64,000 nucleotides of DNA from contig NZ_JACXBP010000003.1 of NCBI RefSeq assembly GCF_014773485.1, forward strand, positions 496,001 through 560,000, in the 5' to 3' direction. Position 1 is the stretch's first letter. Every line of letters starts with the position of its first letter. The notes under the pieces are model-generated. The model had not been told where the DNA came from, ran no database searches, and saw only the letters and a program-made list of their open reading frames with translations. Of this stretch, positions 38,246-49,071 are shown one piece after another. The position numbers and the translations under genes are program-made. The stretch comes from Erwinia aphidicola (GTDB lineage Bacteria > Pseudomonadota > Gammaproteobacteria > Enterobacterales > Enterobacteriaceae).

Positions 38246-39826
38246 TTATTCCCACTCAATCGTCGCCGGTGGCTTACCGGAGATATCGTAAACCACGCGC
38301 GAAATACCATCGACTTCATTGATGATGCGGTTGGAAACGCGGCCGAGGAAGTCGTACGGCAGGTGTGCCCAGTGCGCGGTCATAAAGTCGATAGTCTCGA
38401 CCGCACGCAGGGAAACCACCCAGTCGTACTTACGGCCATCGCCCATCACGCCGACAGAGCGCACCGGCAGGAACACGGTGAACGCCTGGCTCACCTTGTT
38501 ATACAGGTCAGCTTTATGCAGCTCTTCGATGAAGATAGCATCGGCGCGACGCAGCAGGTCGCAGTACTCTTTCTTCACTTCGCCCAGTACACGCACGCCA
38601 AGGCCCGGGCCCGGGAACGGGTGACGGAACAGCATCGCGTGCGGCAGGCCGAGTTCCAGACCGATTTTACGCACTTCGTCTTTGAACAGCTCACGCAGCG
38701 GCTCAACCAGGCCCATCTTCATCTCTTTCGGCAGGCCACCGACGTTGTGGTGTGATTTGATCACGTGCGCTTTGCCGGTGGCAGACGCGGCGGATTCAAT
38801 CACGTCCGGGTAGATGGTGCCCTGTGCCAGCCACTTCACGTCTTCCAGCTGCAGCGCCTGCTCGTCGAACACTTCAACAAACACGCGACCGATGATCTTA
38901 CGTTTGGCTTCCGGCTCGGCTTCGCCCGCCAGCGCGTCGAGGAAGCGTTTTTCACCTTCCACATGGATAATGTTCAGACCGAAGTGGTCGCCAAACATCT
39001 CCATAACCTGCTCGGCTTCGTTCAGGCGCAGCAGGCCGTTATCGACAAATACGCAGGTCAGACGGTCGCCAATCGCGCGGTGCAGCAGCATCGCGGTCAC
39101 GGAGGAGTCAACGCCGCCGGACAGGCCGAGGATCACTTTGTCGTTACCCACCTGCTCGCGCAGGCGTTCAACGGCATCTTCGATGATTTTCGCTGGGGTC
39201 CACAGCGCTTCACACTGGCAGATATCGCGCACGAAGCGCTCCAGCAGGCGCAGGCCCTGACGGGTGTGGGTCACTTCCGGGTGGAACTGCACGCCGTAGA
39301 AACGCTTCTCTTCGTTGGCCATAATGGCAAACGGGCAGCTGTCGGTGCTGGCAACGGTGACGAAGTCAGACGGGATCGCCGTCACTTTGTCGCCGTGGCT
39401 CATCCACACGTCCAGCAGCGGCTTACCGCCAGCGCTGATGGCGTCTTCAATGTCGCGGGTCAGCGCGCTCTGGGTTCTTACTTCCACCTGCGCGTAACCA
39501 AATTCGCGCTCGCTGGAACCTTCCACTTTACCGCCCAGCTGCTGCGCCATGGTCTGCATGCCGTAGCACACGCCCAGCACCGGCACACCGGCGTTAAACA
39601 CGTAGTCTGGCGCACGCGGGCTGCCATGCTCGGTGGTACTTTCCGGGCCGCCGGAGAGGATGATGCCGTTCGGGTTGAACCCGCGGATCTGCTCTTCGGT
39701 GACGTCCCACGCCCACAGTTCACAGTACACGCCCAGTTCACGCACGCGGCGCGCAACCAGCTGAGTATACTGTGAACCGAAATCGAGGATCAGTATGCGA
39801 TGCTTATGAATATTTTCCGTCGTCAT
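38246..39826 (-). CDS. guaA: GuaA, GMP synthase (glutamine-hydrolysing)
   Basis: A 526-residue enzyme turning XMP into GMP. N-terminal glutaminase with nucleophile VLGVCYGMQ and the His-Glu pair in [11 protein letters not shown] pyrophosphatase P-loop [10 protein letters not shown]-terminal dimerisation domain ends [16 protein letters not shown]. Nearly identical to E. coli GuaA (525 aa). Second gene of guaBA; a GCCCGGCT/AGCCGGGC hairpin lies in the 84-base gap after guaB. Confidence 0.98.
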   Translation of the reverse strand: MTTENIHKHRILILDFGSQYTQLVARRVRELGVYCELWAWDVTEEQIRGFNPNGIILSGGPESTTEHGSPRAPDYVFNAGVPVLGVCYGMQTMAQQLGGKVEGSSEREFGYAQVEVRTQSALTRDIEDAISAGGKPLLDVWMSHGDKVTAIPSDFVTVASTDSCPFAIMANEEKRFYGVQFHPEVTHTRQGLRLLERFVRDICQCEALWTPAKIIEDAVERLREQVGNDKVILGLSGGVDSSVTAMLLHRAIGDRLTCVFVDNGLLRLNEAEQVMEMFGDHFGLNIIHVEGEKRFLDALAGEAEPEAKRKIIGRVFVEVFDEQALQLEDVKWLAQGTIYPDVIESAASATGKAHVIKSHHNVGGLPKEMKMGLVEPLRELFKDEVRKIGLELGLPHAMLFRHPFPGPGLGVRVLGEVKKEYCDLLRRADAIFIEELHKADLYNKVSQAFTVFLPVRSVGVMGDGRKYDWVVSLRAVETIDFMTAHWAHLPYDFLGRVSNRIINEVDGISRVVYDISGKPPATIEWE

Positions 39827-39875
39827 TGGGCTATTCCAGGGCGATGTAGTACAAATTCGGGATTAGGTTTATAAC

Positions 39876-39894
39876 GCCCGGCTCTGAGCCGGGC
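39876..39894. repeat. Hairpin in the guaB-guaA gap
   Basis: A perfect 8-bp stem GCCCGGCT/AGCCGGGC with a 3-nt loop, 16 bases past the guaB stop and within the operon. No U-tract. It may moderate or protect the guaB transcript end. Confidence 0.6.
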
Positions 39895-39910
39895 GGGCAA
39901 TACGGGGTTG

Positions 39911-41377
39911 TTATGAACCCATACGGTAGTTCGGGGACTCTTTGGTGATGGTCACGTCGTGAACGTGGCTCTCCTGAATCCCGGCACCGCTGATGCGAAC
40001 GAATTCCGCTTTGGTGCGCAGGTCGTCGATAGTAGCACAGCCGGTCAGACCCATACAGGAACGCAGGCCGCCCATTTGCTGATGCACGATAGCCTTCAGG
40101 AAGCCTTTGTAAGCCACGCGGCCTTCGATCCCTTCCGGCACCAGTTTGTCAGCGGCGTTATCGGTCTGGAAGTAGCGGTCTGAAGAGCCTTTAGACATAG
40201 CGCCCAGTGACCCCATGCCGCGATAGGACTTGAATGAACGGCCCTGGTACAGCTCGATTTCGCCCGGAGATTCGTCAGTACCGGCCAGCATTGAGCCAAC
40301 CATCACCGCAGAAGCGCCGGCGGCGATAGCTTTGGCAATGTCGCCCGAGAAGCGGATACCGCCATCGGCGATAACCGGAATACCGGTGCCTTCCAGCGCA
40401 GCGACCGCGTCAGATACGGCGGTGATCTGCGGCACACCCACGCCGGTCACGATGCGGGTGGTACAGATTGAGCCAGGGCCGATACCGACTTTCACCGCGC
40501 TCACGCCCGCTTCCACCAGCGCCAGTGCGCCAGCGCCGGTTGCCACGTTACCGCCGACGATCTGCAGGTCAGGATATTTTTCACGGGTAGCACGAATACG
40601 CTGCAGCACGCCTTCGGAGTGGCCGTGAGAGGAGTCGATCAGCAGCACGTCAACACCGGCTGCGACCAGCGCATCCACGCGCTCTTCGTTACCGGCACCG
40701 GCACCGACGGCGGCACCGACGCGCAGGCGTCCGTGTTCGTCTTTACAGGCGTTCGGTTTACGTTCGGCTTTCTGGAAGTCTTTAACGGTGATCATGCCCA
40801 GCAGATGGAAGCTGTCATCCACCACCAGCGCTTTCTCGACGCGTTTTTCGTGCATTTTGTGCAGCACCACTTCGCGCGCTTCGCCCTCTTTCACCGTGAC
40901 CAGGCGCTCTTTCGGCGTCATCACGGCAGAAACGGGCAGGCTCAGGTCGGTCACAAAGCGCACGTCACGGCCGGTGATAATCCCCACCAGTTCGTTATTG
41001 CCGTTTACTACCGGGTAGCCGGCAAAGCCGTTACGTTCGGTCAGCGCTTTCACTTCGCTCAGGGCAGTGGTAGGCAACACGGTCTGCGGGTCGGTGACCA
41101 CGCCGCTTTCGTGTTTCTTCACCTTGCGCACTTCTTCAGCCTGGCGCTCGATGGACATGTTTTTGTGGATAAAGCCCAGACCACCTTCCTGCGCCAGTGC
41201 AATAGCCAGACCCGCTTCGGTCACGGTATCCATTGCAGCGGACAACATAGGAATGTTTAAACGGATAGTTTTGGTGAGCTGGGTGCTGAGGTCGGCCGTG
41301 TTTGGCAGTACAGTCGAGTGGGCAGGAACGAGCAGAACGTCGTCAAATGTCAGGGCTTCTTTAGCGATTCTTAGCAT
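39911..41377 (-). CDS. guaB: GuaB, IMP dehydrogenase
   Basis: A 488-residue enzyme oxidising IMP to XMP with NAD, the first step to GMP. TIM barrel with two inserted CBS domains (about 95-200; [25 protein letters not shown]). The catalytic Cys is in GPGSICTTR; the flap ends RGMGSLGAM. It matches E. coli GuaB in length. First gene of guaBA with a PurR-like box at its promoter. Confidence 0.98.
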   Translation of the reverse strand: MLRIAKEALTFDDVLLVPAHSTVLPNTADLSTQLTKTIRLNIPMLSAAMDTVTEAGLAIALAQEGGLGFIHKNMSIERQAEEVRKVKKHESGVVTDPQTVLPTTALSEVKALTERNGFAGYPVVNGNNELVGIITGRDVRFVTDLSLPVSAVMTPKERLVTVKEGEAREVVLHKMHEKRVEKALVVDDSFHLLGMITVKDFQKAERKPNACKDEHGRLRVGAAVGAGAGNEERVDALVAAGVDVLLIDSSHGHSEGVLQRIRATREKYPDLQIVGGNVATGAGALALVEAGVSAVKVGIGPGSICTTRIVTGVGVPQITAVSDAVAALEGTGIPVIADGGIRFSGDIAKAIAAGASAVMVGSMLAGTDESPGEIELYQGRSFKSYRGMGSLGAMSKGSSDRYFQTDNAADKLVPEGIEGRVAYKGFLKAIVHQQMGGLRSCMGLTGCATIDDLRTKAEFVRISGAGIQESHVHDVTITKESPNYRMGS

Positions 41378-41429
41378 GGCAATATCTCAACCTCAGGGTG
41401 AATGAGAACTTGTAAAATATTGCCGCGGC

Positions 41430-41455
41430 ATTATACAGGCCGTAATCGATTGCCT
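41430..41455 (-). promoter_or_regulatory. guaBA promoter with PurR-like box
   Basis: A TATAAT -10 occurs on the minus strand (41435-41430). CCGTAATCGATTGCCT at 41440-41455 fits the PurR palindrome at most conserved positions (CG-AA-CG-TT-C) and lies over the spacer and -35. PurR repression of guaBA is established in E. coli. Confidence 0.7.
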
Positions 41456-41547
41456 CCAGCATTATTTACCAAAAAGTCTTGATCCCCTCAGTGAGCCATG
41501 TAGTATCGGTTAATTAACCCTCTGATTTAAAGTTTGATCTTCATCAC

Positions 41548-42918
41548 ATGTCGCTACCGCCAACCGCCAATATTTTTACCGTCAGCCGTCTGAACAGCAC
41601 AGTGCGCAAGCTGCTGGAGATGGAAATGGGCCAGGTCTGGCTGAGCGCGGAGATCTCGAATTTCTCCCAGCCCTCTTCCGGTCACTGGTACTTCACCCTG
41701 AAGGATGATGGTGCCCAGGTGCGCTGCGCGATGTTTCGCAACAGCAACCGCCGCGTCACCTTCCGCCCACAAAACGGCCAGCAGATTCTGGTGCGTGCCA
41801 CCATCACGCTGTATGAACCGCGCGGCGATTACCAGCTGATTGCCGAGAGCATGCAGCCGGCCGGCGATGGTCTGTTACAGCAGCAGTTCGAGCAGCTGAA
41901 GCAGCGCCTGATGGCCGAAGGTCTGTTTGAGCAGGGCCATAAGCAGCCACTGCCGGACCCGGCGCGTCAGGTTGGGGTCATCACCTCCGCCAGCGGTGCC
42001 GCGCTACACGACGTCCTGCGCGTGCTGCAGCGACGCGACCCGTCACTGCCGGTGGTCATCTACCCAACTCAGGTACAGGGCAGCGATGCCCCCTCAGGCA
42101 TCGTCAGGGCGATTGAGCTGGCGAACGCGCGCAATGAGTGTGATGTATTAATTGTCGGGCGCGGCGGCGGCTCGCTGGAAGATCTGTGGAGCTTTAACGA
42201 CGAACGCGTGGCGCGGGCGATTTTTGCCAGCCGCATTCCAATCGTCAGCGCCGTCGGCCATGAAACCGACGTCACCATTGCCGATTTCGTCGCCGACCTG
42301 CGCGCGCCGACCCCTTCCGCCGCGGCGGAGCTGGTCAGCCGCAATCAGATTGAGCTGCTGCGCCAGTTGCAATCCCAGCAGCAGCGCATGGAAATGGCGA
42401 TGGATTACTACCTTGCGCAGCAGCAGCGCACCTTCACGCGCCTGCAGCACCGCCTGCAGCAGCAGCACCCGCAGCTGCGCCTGGCACGCCAGCAGACGGC
42501 GCTGATGAAGCTGCAGCGCCGTCTGGACGACGCCGTGCAGCAGCAGCTGCGCCAGGCAACGCGCCAGCAGGAGCGGATCGGCCAGCGCCTGAACGCCATC
42601 CGCCCGGAGATGCGCATTGAGCGCGCCAGCCAGCAATTGCAGCAGTGGCACTACCGCCTGCAGCAGGCGATGCAGCAGCAGCTTAACGGCAACAAACAGC
42701 GCTTCGGCAATCTTGCCGCCCAGCTGGAGGGCGTCAGCCCGTTAGCGACGCTGGCACGCGGTTTCAGCGTCACCACCGCGGCCGACGGCAAGGTGATCAA
42801 AAAAACCAAACAGCTGCACCCCGGCGACACGCTGAAAACCCGTCTTGACGACGGCTGGGTGGAGAGTGAAGTGACCGCGATTACCCCGGAGAAAAAAACG
42901 CGCAGGCGCAGCGCCTGA
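41548..42918 (+). CDS. xseA: XseA, exodeoxyribonuclease VII large subunit
   Basis: A 456-residue subunit. The N-terminal OB fold (about 10-105; [20 protein letters not shown]) precedes the catalytic domain with [32 protein letters not shown] and [21 protein letters not shown] long Gln/Arg-rich coiled coil (about 270-400) binds the small XseB subunits. Length matches E. coli XseA (456 aa). Divergent from guaB. Confidence 0.97.
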   Translation: MSLPPTANIFTVSRLNSTVRKLLEMEMGQVWLSAEISNFSQPSSGHWYFTLKDDGAQVRCAMFRNSNRRVTFRPQNGQQILVRATITLYEPRGDYQLIAESMQPAGDGLLQQQFEQLKQRLMAEGLFEQGHKQPLPDPARQVGVITSASGAALHDVLRVLQRRDPSLPVVIYPTQVQGSDAPSGIVRAIELANARNECDVLIVGRGGGSLEDLWSFNDERVARAIFASRIPIVSAVGHETDVTIADFVADLRAPTPSAAAELVSRNQIELLRQLQSQQQRMEMAMDYYLAQQQRTFTRLQHRLQQQHPQLRLARQQTALMKLQRRLDDAVQQQLRQATRQQERIGQRLNAIRPEMRIERASQQLQQWHYRLQQAMQQQLNGNKQRFGNLAAQLEGVSPLATLARGFSVTTAADGKVIKKTKQLHPGDTLKTRLDDGWVESEVTAITPEKKTRRRSA

Positions 42919-43017
42919 AGCCAGGAGGGTTCTGCCCTCCTCTTCCCCCCATTTCCCCCATTCGGCCCACGCGAAACTATACTTGTCTGACATTCCTCGT
43001 TAAGCAAGGAGCCTGTT

Positions 43018-44034
43018 ATGCCTTATGGCGTGATCCCCCCGTATATCCTGCGCAAGATTATTGACCACGGTTCTTCCCGCCAGCAGAGCTGTGCGCGTCA
43101 GACGTTGACCCACGTACAGACCCTGATGAATGAGAGCTGGCAGACGCCGCACTCAGCCACCACCGCCACGCCGGGCAGCGTAGAGCGTGAAATCTACGAT
43201 GCCGGGCAGACGCAGAGCCTGCCGGGCACGCTGGTGCGCAGTGCCAGCCAGCCCGCCGCCGGCGATGTGGCGGTGAACGAAGCCTGGGACTACCTCGGTA
43301 TTACCTATGATTTTTTCTGGAACGCCTACCAGCGCAACTCCCTGGATAACAAGGGTCTGACGCTGCTTGGCACGGTCCATTACGGTAAGGATTACCAGAA
43401 TGCCTTCTGGAACGGGCAGCAGATGGTGTTTGGTGACGGCGATGGCGAAATCTTTAATCGCTTTACCATCGCACTCGATGTGGTGGGCCACGAGCTGGCG
43501 CACGGCGTGACGGAAACCGAGGCCGGGCTGATCTATTTCGAACAGGCCGGGGCGCTCAACGAGTCGCTGTCCGATGTGTTCGGCGTGCTGGTCAAGCAGT
43601 ATCACCTGCAGCAGAGTGCCGACCAGGCCAACTGGCTGATTGGCGAGGGGCTGCTGGCGGAGGGGATTAAGGGGCGCGGCCTGCGCTCGATGTCCGAGCC
43701 GGGCACCGCCTACGACGATCCGCTGCTGGGTAAAGATCCCCAGCCCGGCCATATGCGCGATTACATTCAGACACGCGACGATAACGGCGGCGTGCACCTT
43801 AATTCCGGCATCCCTAACCGCGCCTTCTACCTGGCCGCCGTGGCGCTGGGTGGCTTCGCGTGGGAGCTGGCGGGCTATGCCTGGTACGATACGGTCTGCG
43901 ATAAAACGCTGCCGCAGAATGCCGATTTCAAAACCTTCGCGCAGTTCACTATTCGCCACGGCGAGAAACGCTTTAACCAGGCCACGGCGGCGGCGATTGA
44001 GGAGGCCTGGAAACAGGTGGGTGTGCTGACATGA
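43018..44034 (+). CDS. Protealysin-like M4 metalloprotease
   Basis: A 338-residue thermolysin-family protease. It has the short protealysin-type propeptide (about 1-50) with PPYIL at 7-11, in place of the long FTP/PepSY propeptide. The zinc site is HELAH at 158-162 with third ligand E182 in NESLSD; the catalytic His lies in GGVHLNSGIPNRAF. There is no signal peptide, as for Serratia protealysin, PrtS and grimelysin, which act inside the cell or on host proteins such as actin. SD AAGGAG before the ATG. The next gene overlaps by four bases and encodes the inhibitor. Confidence 0.93.
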   Translation: MPYGVIPPYILRKIIDHGSSRQQSCARQTLTHVQTLMNESWQTPHSATTATPGSVEREIYDAGQTQSLPGTLVRSASQPAAGDVAVNEAWDYLGITYDFFWNAYQRNSLDNKGLTLLGTVHYGKDYQNAFWNGQQMVFGDGDGEIFNRFTIALDVVGHELAHGVTETEAGLIYFEQAGALNESLSDVFGVLVKQYHLQQSADQANWLIGEGLLAEGIKGRGLRSMSEPGTAYDDPLLGKDPQPGHMRDYIQTRDDNGGVHLNSGIPNRAFYLAAVALGGFAWELAGYAWYDTVCDKTLPQNADFKTFAQFTIRHGEKRFNQATAAAIEEAWKQVGVLT

Positions 44035-44357
44035 AACAGCCAGAATTAAGCGATGACGCGATTATCGATGTGGCGCGTGAAGGGGGCTTTGCCCTGATAC
44101 CTAAGCTGGCTGAGCCACGCCGTTTTGCGCTGTCGCAGCTGGCGGCAGCGCAGAAAGAGCGGGTGTGCGAGGTGATGCGCCAGGCGCTTCCGCTGGGCGA
44201 ACCGGAAGACCACCAGGCCGCGCTGGGGCGCGGCGACCAGCGCTATTTTCGTATTCAGATTAGCTACAGCACGCAGCAGTCCGCAGGCGCTATCGTGATA
44301 CTGATCCCCGAACAGCTGGCGCCGCCGGAGCTGGAATCGCTGTGGCGCGATGGCTAA
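44031..44357 (+). CDS. Emfourin-like protealysin inhibitor
   Basis: A 108-residue soluble protein with no signal peptide, joined to the protease gene by an ATGA overlap. Size, position and composition fit emfourin (M4in), the slow-tight-binding inhibitor encoded directly after protealysin in Serratia. The sequence has EGGFALIPKLAEPRRFALSQ and RYFRIQISYSTQQSAG. It probably keeps the protease silent in the cytoplasm. Identification rests mainly on synteny and recalled family features. Confidence 0.82.
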   Translation: MKQPELSDDAIIDVAREGGFALIPKLAEPRRFALSQLAAAQKERVCEVMRQALPLGEPEDHQAALGRGDQRYFRIQISYSTQQSAGAIVILIPEQLAPPELESLWRDG

Positions 44358-44368
44358 CAGGCAAAAAA

Positions 44369-44394
44369 ATACCCCTTCATCGCTGAAGGGGTAT
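44369..44394 (-). terminator. Terminator of the PQQ dehydrogenase gene
   Basis: ATACCCCTTCA/TGAAGGGGTAT, a perfect 11-bp stem with a 4-nt loop and a seven-base U-run on the minus strand. It could also slow transcription leaving the emfourin gene. Confidence 0.92.
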
Positions 44395-44428
44395 GCGTGA
44401 CATCGGGTTAGCGGCCAGGCCGCTGCCG

Positions 44429-46864
44429 TTAGTTGTCCAGTGCGTAAGCGATCACGTAATCACCACGGTCCGGCGACTGACGAGCGCCGCCTGCGGAGAT
44501 CAGGATGTACTGCTTACCGGTTTTCGGTGATTTGTAGCTGATTGGGCCACCCTGGCTGCCCACAGGCAGACGGGCTTTCCACACTTCTTTACCGGTAGAG
44601 GTATCGAAGGCGCGCAGGTAGTAATCCTGAGTGCCTGCGATGAACACCAGGCCACCCTGGGTTGCCAGCGTGCCGCCCAGAGTTGGCATACCAACCGGCA
44701 TTGGCGCACGCATTTTGATACCAAATGGACCGGTATCCTGCACGGTACCGACTGGCACCTGCCAGACGATTTTCTGCGTCTTCATGTCGATCGCCGACAG
44801 CGTACCGAACGGCGGCTTCTGGCAAGGAATGCCCAGCGGCGACATAAAGCGGTTTTTATTCACCGCGTACGGCGTGCCTTTCATCGGCACCAGGCCCATG
44901 CCGGTATTCACGGCTTCACCACCGTTACTGACCGCACCATCTTTCGCTGGCGCTGCTGGCACCATCTGCTGCCAGAGGCCCAGGCGCATATCGTTGACGA
45001 AGATCAGGTTATTGTTCGGGTCGGTCGACAGGCTACCCCAGTTCATCCCGCCCAGAGAGCCAGGGAAGCTGAGTGACTTATCGGTACCCGGCGCCGTGTA
45101 GAGTCCGGAATAACGCATGGATTTGAAGCTGATACGGCAGGCCAGCTGATCAAACGGCGTGGCGCCCCACATATCCGACTCGGTCAGCGTTTCGTTGCCG
45201 ATTTGCGGCATGCCTACTGAGCGCGGCTGGGTTTTAGCATACTGCTCGTTCGGGATGTTAGCCTGCGGAACCGGCTGTTCAACCACGTCAGTCAGCGGCT
45301 TGCCGGTTTGACGATCCAGCACGTAGATCTGACCAGACTTGGTGCCAATGACCACCGCTGGCGTGGTGCTGCCATCTTTATGCGGGAAGTTGATCAGGCT
45401 TGGCTGCATCGGCAGGTCGAAGTCCCACAGATCGTTATGCACGGTCTGATAAACCCACTTCTCTTTACCGGTGGTGGCGTCCACGGCCAGTACGGAGGCA
45501 CCGTATTTGTGATCCAGCTTGGTGCGATTGACGCCCCACAGGTCAACAGACGAGCTGCCCATCGGAATGAACACGGTGTTCATATCGGGATCGTAAGACA
45601 TGGGTGCCCAGGAGTTAGGCGTGCTGCGCGTGAAGTGCTCGCCCGGCATCAGGATCGCATTCGGGTCGTCTTTGCCTGGGTCGAACGCCCAGCGCATTTT
45701 ACCGGTGATGACGTCAAAGCCACGCATCACGCCGCCAGGCATATCGGTGCTAACGTTGTCCGCCACGCGGCCACCAACCACAACGGTGGTGCCGGCCAGC
45801 GTCGGTGCCGACGTCAGTACGTAGCTCGGATCTTTGGCTTCGCCCATACCTTCCAGCAGGTTAACGCTGCCGTTGTTACCGAAGTCTGCACAGAACTTAC
45901 CGGTATCAGCGTCTAAGGCAATCAGACGGCTGTCGATGGTGTTCATCAGAATACGGCGCTGACAGGCCGCACCGGCAGGCAGGTCGATTGCCGCCGGAGG
46001 AACAGATCCCGGTACTTTAGGCTGCGTCAGTGGTTGGGTAGCATCAAAGTAAGCCAGGCCACGGCAGCGCATCCAGACCGAGGATTTCGCATTGATGTCC
46101 GCTTTCCAGATCTGCTTGCCGCTGTCGGCTTCCACTGCAATCACGTTGTTATGCGGAGTACAGAGGAATACGGTGTTGCCGACCTGCAGAGGTGTCTGCT
46201 GGTCTTCTGCGCCGTTACCGTCCGGGCTGAGTGGCGTATCGCCAGTGTGGAAAGTCCAGGCCACTTTCAGATCTTTCACGTTATCGCGGGTGATCTGGTC
46301 CAGCGCCACAAAGCGGCTGCCGCCCGGGGTGTTGCCGTAGTTATCCCAGTTTTTCTGCTCGGCGGATTTATCCACCGGAACCAGCGGCAGCTCCTGACCG
46401 TTTGCTGCCACGGTCGGATGCGGCTGGAACATGCCATACACAGTTGCCAGCAGGCCAACCACCATCACCGCGCTCAGGCCATAGGCCACTTTCGCAGCGG
46501 GTGCTTTACCCTCACGCTTGCGCAGTGCCGGGAAGGTGATCAGCGCCAGCAGGAACATGCCTGCCGGGAACATCAGGCGCGAAACCAGCTGCCAGAAGTC
46601 GAGACCAGCATCCTGCACTGCCCAGATCAGGGTACCGATAAATACCAGCGCAAAAATCAGTACCGCAGAAGATTTGCGGCGGAAGAACTGAACGGCGGAA
46701 ATCACGATGAGGATGCCGGCAATAACGAAATACCAGCTACCACCGAGTGAGGCTAATTTCCCACCACCAATGACAAAGTAGAGGCCCGTTGCCAGCAAAA
46801 TTAAGCCCAGCAAGAAGCACCACAAGCCCAGCCATTTAGATGACCCGGCAGTTGATTGAGGCAT
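44429..46864 (-). CDS. Membrane PQQ-dependent dehydrogenase (glucose/quinate/shikimate family)
   Basis: An 811-residue protein with five TM helices (about 1-150) and a periplasmic eight-bladed PQQ propeller. It oxidises a sugar or cyclic polyol and passes electrons to ubiquinone. Catalytic Asp lies in VHNDLWDFDLP and the PQQ-contacting Lys in IGTKSGQIYVLDR. Compared with E. coli Gcd (796 aa), the segment before CRG reads SVWMR in place of FQHVT, so the glucose-enzyme His262 is replaced by Trp, and the length fits quinate dehydrogenase QuiA. I therefore leave glucose versus quinate/shikimate open. SD AGGAG. No pqq genes in the window. Confidence 0.88.
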   Translation of the reverse strand: MPQSTAGSSKWLGLWCFLLGLILLATGLYFVIGGGKLASLGGSWYFVIAGILIVISAVQFFRRKSSAVLIFALVFIGTLIWAVQDAGLDFWQLVSRLMFPAGMFLLALITFPALRKREGKAPAAKVAYGLSAVMVVGLLATVYGMFQPHPTVAANGQELPLVPVDKSAEQKNWDNYGNTPGGSRFVALDQITRDNVKDLKVAWTFHTGDTPLSPDGNGAEDQQTPLQVGNTVFLCTPHNNVIAVEADSGKQIWKADINAKSSVWMRCRGLAYFDATQPLTQPKVPGSVPPAAIDLPAGAACQRRILMNTIDSRLIALDADTGKFCADFGNNGSVNLLEGMGEAKDPSYVLTSAPTLAGTTVVVGGRVADNVSTDMPGGVMRGFDVITGKMRWAFDPGKDDPNAILMPGEHFTRSTPNSWAPMSYDPDMNTVFIPMGSSSVDLWGVNRTKLDHKYGASVLAVDATTGKEKWVYQTVHNDLWDFDLPMQPSLINFPHKDGSTTPAVVIGTKSGQIYVLDRQTGKPLTDVVEQPVPQANIPNEQYAKTQPRSVGMPQIGNETLTESDMWGATPFDQLACRISFKSMRYSGLYTAPGTDKSLSFPGSLGGMNWGSLSTDPNNNLIFVNDMRLGLWQQMVPAAPAKDGAVSNGGEAVNTGMGLVPMKGTPYAVNKNRFMSPLGIPCQKPPFGTLSAIDMKTQKIVWQVPVGTVQDTGPFGIKMRAPMPVGMPTLGGTLATQGGLVFIAGTQDYYLRAFDTSTGKEVWKARLPVGSQGGPISYKSPKTGKQYILISAGGARQSPDRGDYVIAYALDN

Positions 46865-47122
46865 AGCAGAAATACTCCTGGAGAATAAGGCGTAGCAATG
46901 TTCAACGTCTTATTTTTATTAACATGTTTCACGGGATGGCCCGTCCTGCGTTTGTTGCTGACGCTCGTAACTCACGGCAGGCGTGGCTGAGCACCCGTAA
47001 CAAACGGCAGGATTGTACCACCAGGTTCATAATGTAATAAACAGAAAATTAACAAGCCGTCTATCTTTGATAACTATAGACCGAAATTCGCACAGAATGA
47101 TAAAGGTGATAGTTGTCGGGGT
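46865..47122. other. Gap between the PQQ dehydrogenase and yfgJ
   Basis: 258 bases upstream of the PQQ dehydrogenase, AT-rich in its right half (AATGTAATAAACAGAAAATTAA). It should contain that gene's promoter. I see no gene and no clear operator. Confidence 0.4.
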
Positions 47123-47347
47123 TTACGGAGTGTCAGCGGGCAGCAGCAGCAGCCGTTGCTTTGAGATCAGCCCGTGACCGTGCTGGCAGAAATAGTCGAC
47201 CGCGCCGCAGGCTTTAAGGACCTGTAACGGTTTCTGGCAGTCGGGGCAGCAGGCAATAGCAGGGATAGCGCGCTGGCAGCAGTCGCAGTGAAACTGCCCG
47301 GCCATGACGGTGAGTGGGTGCTGACAAACGGGGCAAGAAAGTGACAT
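47123..47347 (-). CDS. yfgJ: YfgJ, zinc-ribbon protein
   Basis: A 74-residue protein with three CxxC pairs (CPVC, CDCC, CPDC) and the conserved C-terminal block KPLQVLKACGAVDYFCQHGHGLISK shared with E. coli YfgJ (71 aa). Probable double zinc ribbon; function unknown. I chose ATG 47347 with AGGAG six bases upstream; the longer frame to 47398 lacks an SD. It is the last gene of the minus-strand run after der. Confidence 0.88.
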   Translation of the reverse strand: MSLSCPVCQHPLTVMAGQFHCDCCQRAIPAIACCPDCQKPLQVLKACGAVDYFCQHGHGLISKQRLLLLPADTP

Positions 47348-47385
47348 CGGCATCTCCTTTACTTCAGCGCGGCACCAAAAACAAA

Positions 47386-47415
47386 GGGTTGACCCCAAAA
47401 GCGGTCAACCCCTAC
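47386..47415. repeat. 3'-end hairpin after der
   Basis: GGGTTGACC/GGTCAACCC stem with an 8-nt loop, ending CCCCTAC, 38 bases past the der stop. Same frame as the hairpins after ppx and ispG with a different stem. Confidence 0.7.
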
Positions 47416-47452
47416 TTTACACGCTGGCGAGGCCATCAGGCCCCCTTGCGGA

Positions 47453-48952
47453 TCAACGTTTGTTCTTTTTGAGATGGCTCATTAAGCGTTGACGTTTACG
47501 CTGCTGGTTTGGCGTCAGCAGGTTGCGCTTGCCTTCGTACGGGTTATCACCCTCTTTGAACTGAATACGGATTGGCGTACCCATGATTTCCAGCGAGCGG
47601 CGGAAATAGTTCATCAGATAGCGCTTGTAGGAATCCGGCAGGTCTTTCACCTGGTTACCGTGGATCACCACAATCGGCGGGTTATAACCCCCGGCGTGGG
47701 CATACTTCAGCTTCACGCGGCGGCTGCGCACCATAGGTGGCTGATGGTCGTCGGCCGCCATGTTCATGATGCGCGTCAGCATGGAGGTGTTCACGCGACG
47801 GGTTGAACAGTCGTAGGCTTCGGTCACCGATTCAAACAGGTTACCGACGCCGCTGCCGTGCAGGGCGGAGATAAAGTGAATGCGTGCGAAGTCGATAAAG
47901 CCCAGACGGTAGTCCAGCTGCTCTTTCACTTCGTCACGGATCTCCTGTGACAGGCCATCCCACTTGTTAACCACGATAACCAGTGAGCGCCCACTATTCA
48001 GGATAAAGCCGAGCAGCGAGAGATCCTGATCGGAAATCCCCTCATGAGCATCAATCACCAGCAGCACGACGTTGGCATCTTCAATCGCTTTCAGGGTTTT
48101 GATGACCGAGAATTTTTCCACGGTTTCGGTAATTTTCCCGCGCTTACGCACCCCGGCAGTATCGATCAGGACATATTCACGCCCGTCACGCTCCATTGGA
48201 ATATAGATACTGTCGCGGGTGGTGCCCGGCATGTCGTAAACCACCACGCGTTCTTCACCGAGAATACGGTTAGTTAGCGTTGACTTACCGACGTTTGGAC
48301 GCCCGACGATAGCCAGCTTGATCGGCAGATCCAGCGGGTTAAAATCATCCTCTTCAGTTTCCGGCGCTTCGCCGTTAGCTTTGGCTTCTTTCGCCGCAAA
48401 CTCCGCCCAGTAGGCTTCGTTCTCTTGTTCTTCGGTCAGCTCCGCTTCGGGGGCAACTTCGTCCATCCACGGCAGCAGCACCAGCTCCAGCAGGCTGGTG
48501 ACGCCGCGCCCGTGAGACGCGGCAATCGCGTGGATTTCCCCCAGGCCGAGCGACCAAAAGTCGGTGACGGCGGAGTCCGCGTCCAGACCATCGGTTTTGT
48601 TCGCCACGATAAAGGTTGGCTTGTCGCGTGAGCGCAGGTGCTTGGCGATGGCGGTATCAGCAGGCATCAGCCCGGCACGCGCATCGACCATAAACAGAAC
48701 CACGTCGGCTTCTTCAATCGCCAGCAGCGACTGTTCCGCCATGCGTGTTTCCACGCCCTCTTCGTTACCGTCGATACCGCCGGTATCGATACAAATAAAC
48801 TCACGCCCTTCAATTTCTGCGCGACCATATTTGCGGTCTCGAGTAAGCCCAGGAAAATCCGCCACCAGCGCATCTCGCGTGCGCGTTAAACGGTTAAACA
48901 GGGTGGATTTTCCCACATTGGGACGCCCGACAAGCGCGACCACAGGTACCAT
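47453..48952 (-). CDS. der: Der (EngA), tandem-domain ribosome-assembly GTPase
   Basis: A 499-residue GTPase with two G domains, each beginning GRPNVGKST (about 8-16 and 212-220), and a C-terminal KH-like domain ending in a basic tail ([18 protein letters not shown]). It acts in 50S subunit maturation. An acidic linker ([10 protein letters not shown]...APETEEDDF) joins the two domains. E. coli Der is 490 aa. A terminator lies upstream between it and bamB, so it probably has its own promoter. Confidence 0.98.
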   Translation of the reverse strand: MVPVVALVGRPNVGKSTLFNRLTRTRDALVADFPGLTRDRKYGRAEIEGREFICIDTGGIDGNEEGVETRMAEQSLLAIEEADVVLFMVDARAGLMPADTAIAKHLRSRDKPTFIVANKTDGLDADSAVTDFWSLGLGEIHAIAASHGRGVTSLLELVLLPWMDEVAPEAELTEEQENEAYWAEFAAKEAKANGEAPETEEDDFNPLDLPIKLAIVGRPNVGKSTLTNRILGEERVVVYDMPGTTRDSIYIPMERDGREYVLIDTAGVRKRGKITETVEKFSVIKTLKAIEDANVVLLVIDAHEGISDQDLSLLGFILNSGRSLVIVVNKWDGLSQEIRDEVKEQLDYRLGFIDFARIHFISALHGSGVGNLFESVTEAYDCSTRRVNTSMLTRIMNMAADDHQPPMVRSRRVKLKYAHAGGYNPPIVVIHGNQVKDLPDSYKRYLMNYFRRSLEIMGTPIRIQFKEGDNPYEGKRNLLTPNQQRKRQRLMSHLKKNKR

Positions 48953-49071
48953 AGTGAAGCCTCATAACTAAAAAATAAGCGCCTGGCTGCGATTTTATTC
49001 GCGCTGCAGGCAGATAAACTGCCGCTCTACTCAGGCCGATGGCGCCTAGAATAACACGCCTTGGATAAAAC

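Noticed and set aside
38765..39775. 336-codon plus-strand frame antisense to guaA
   Set aside because: Shadow of the highly conserved guaA; Phe/His-rich composition and no start signals.
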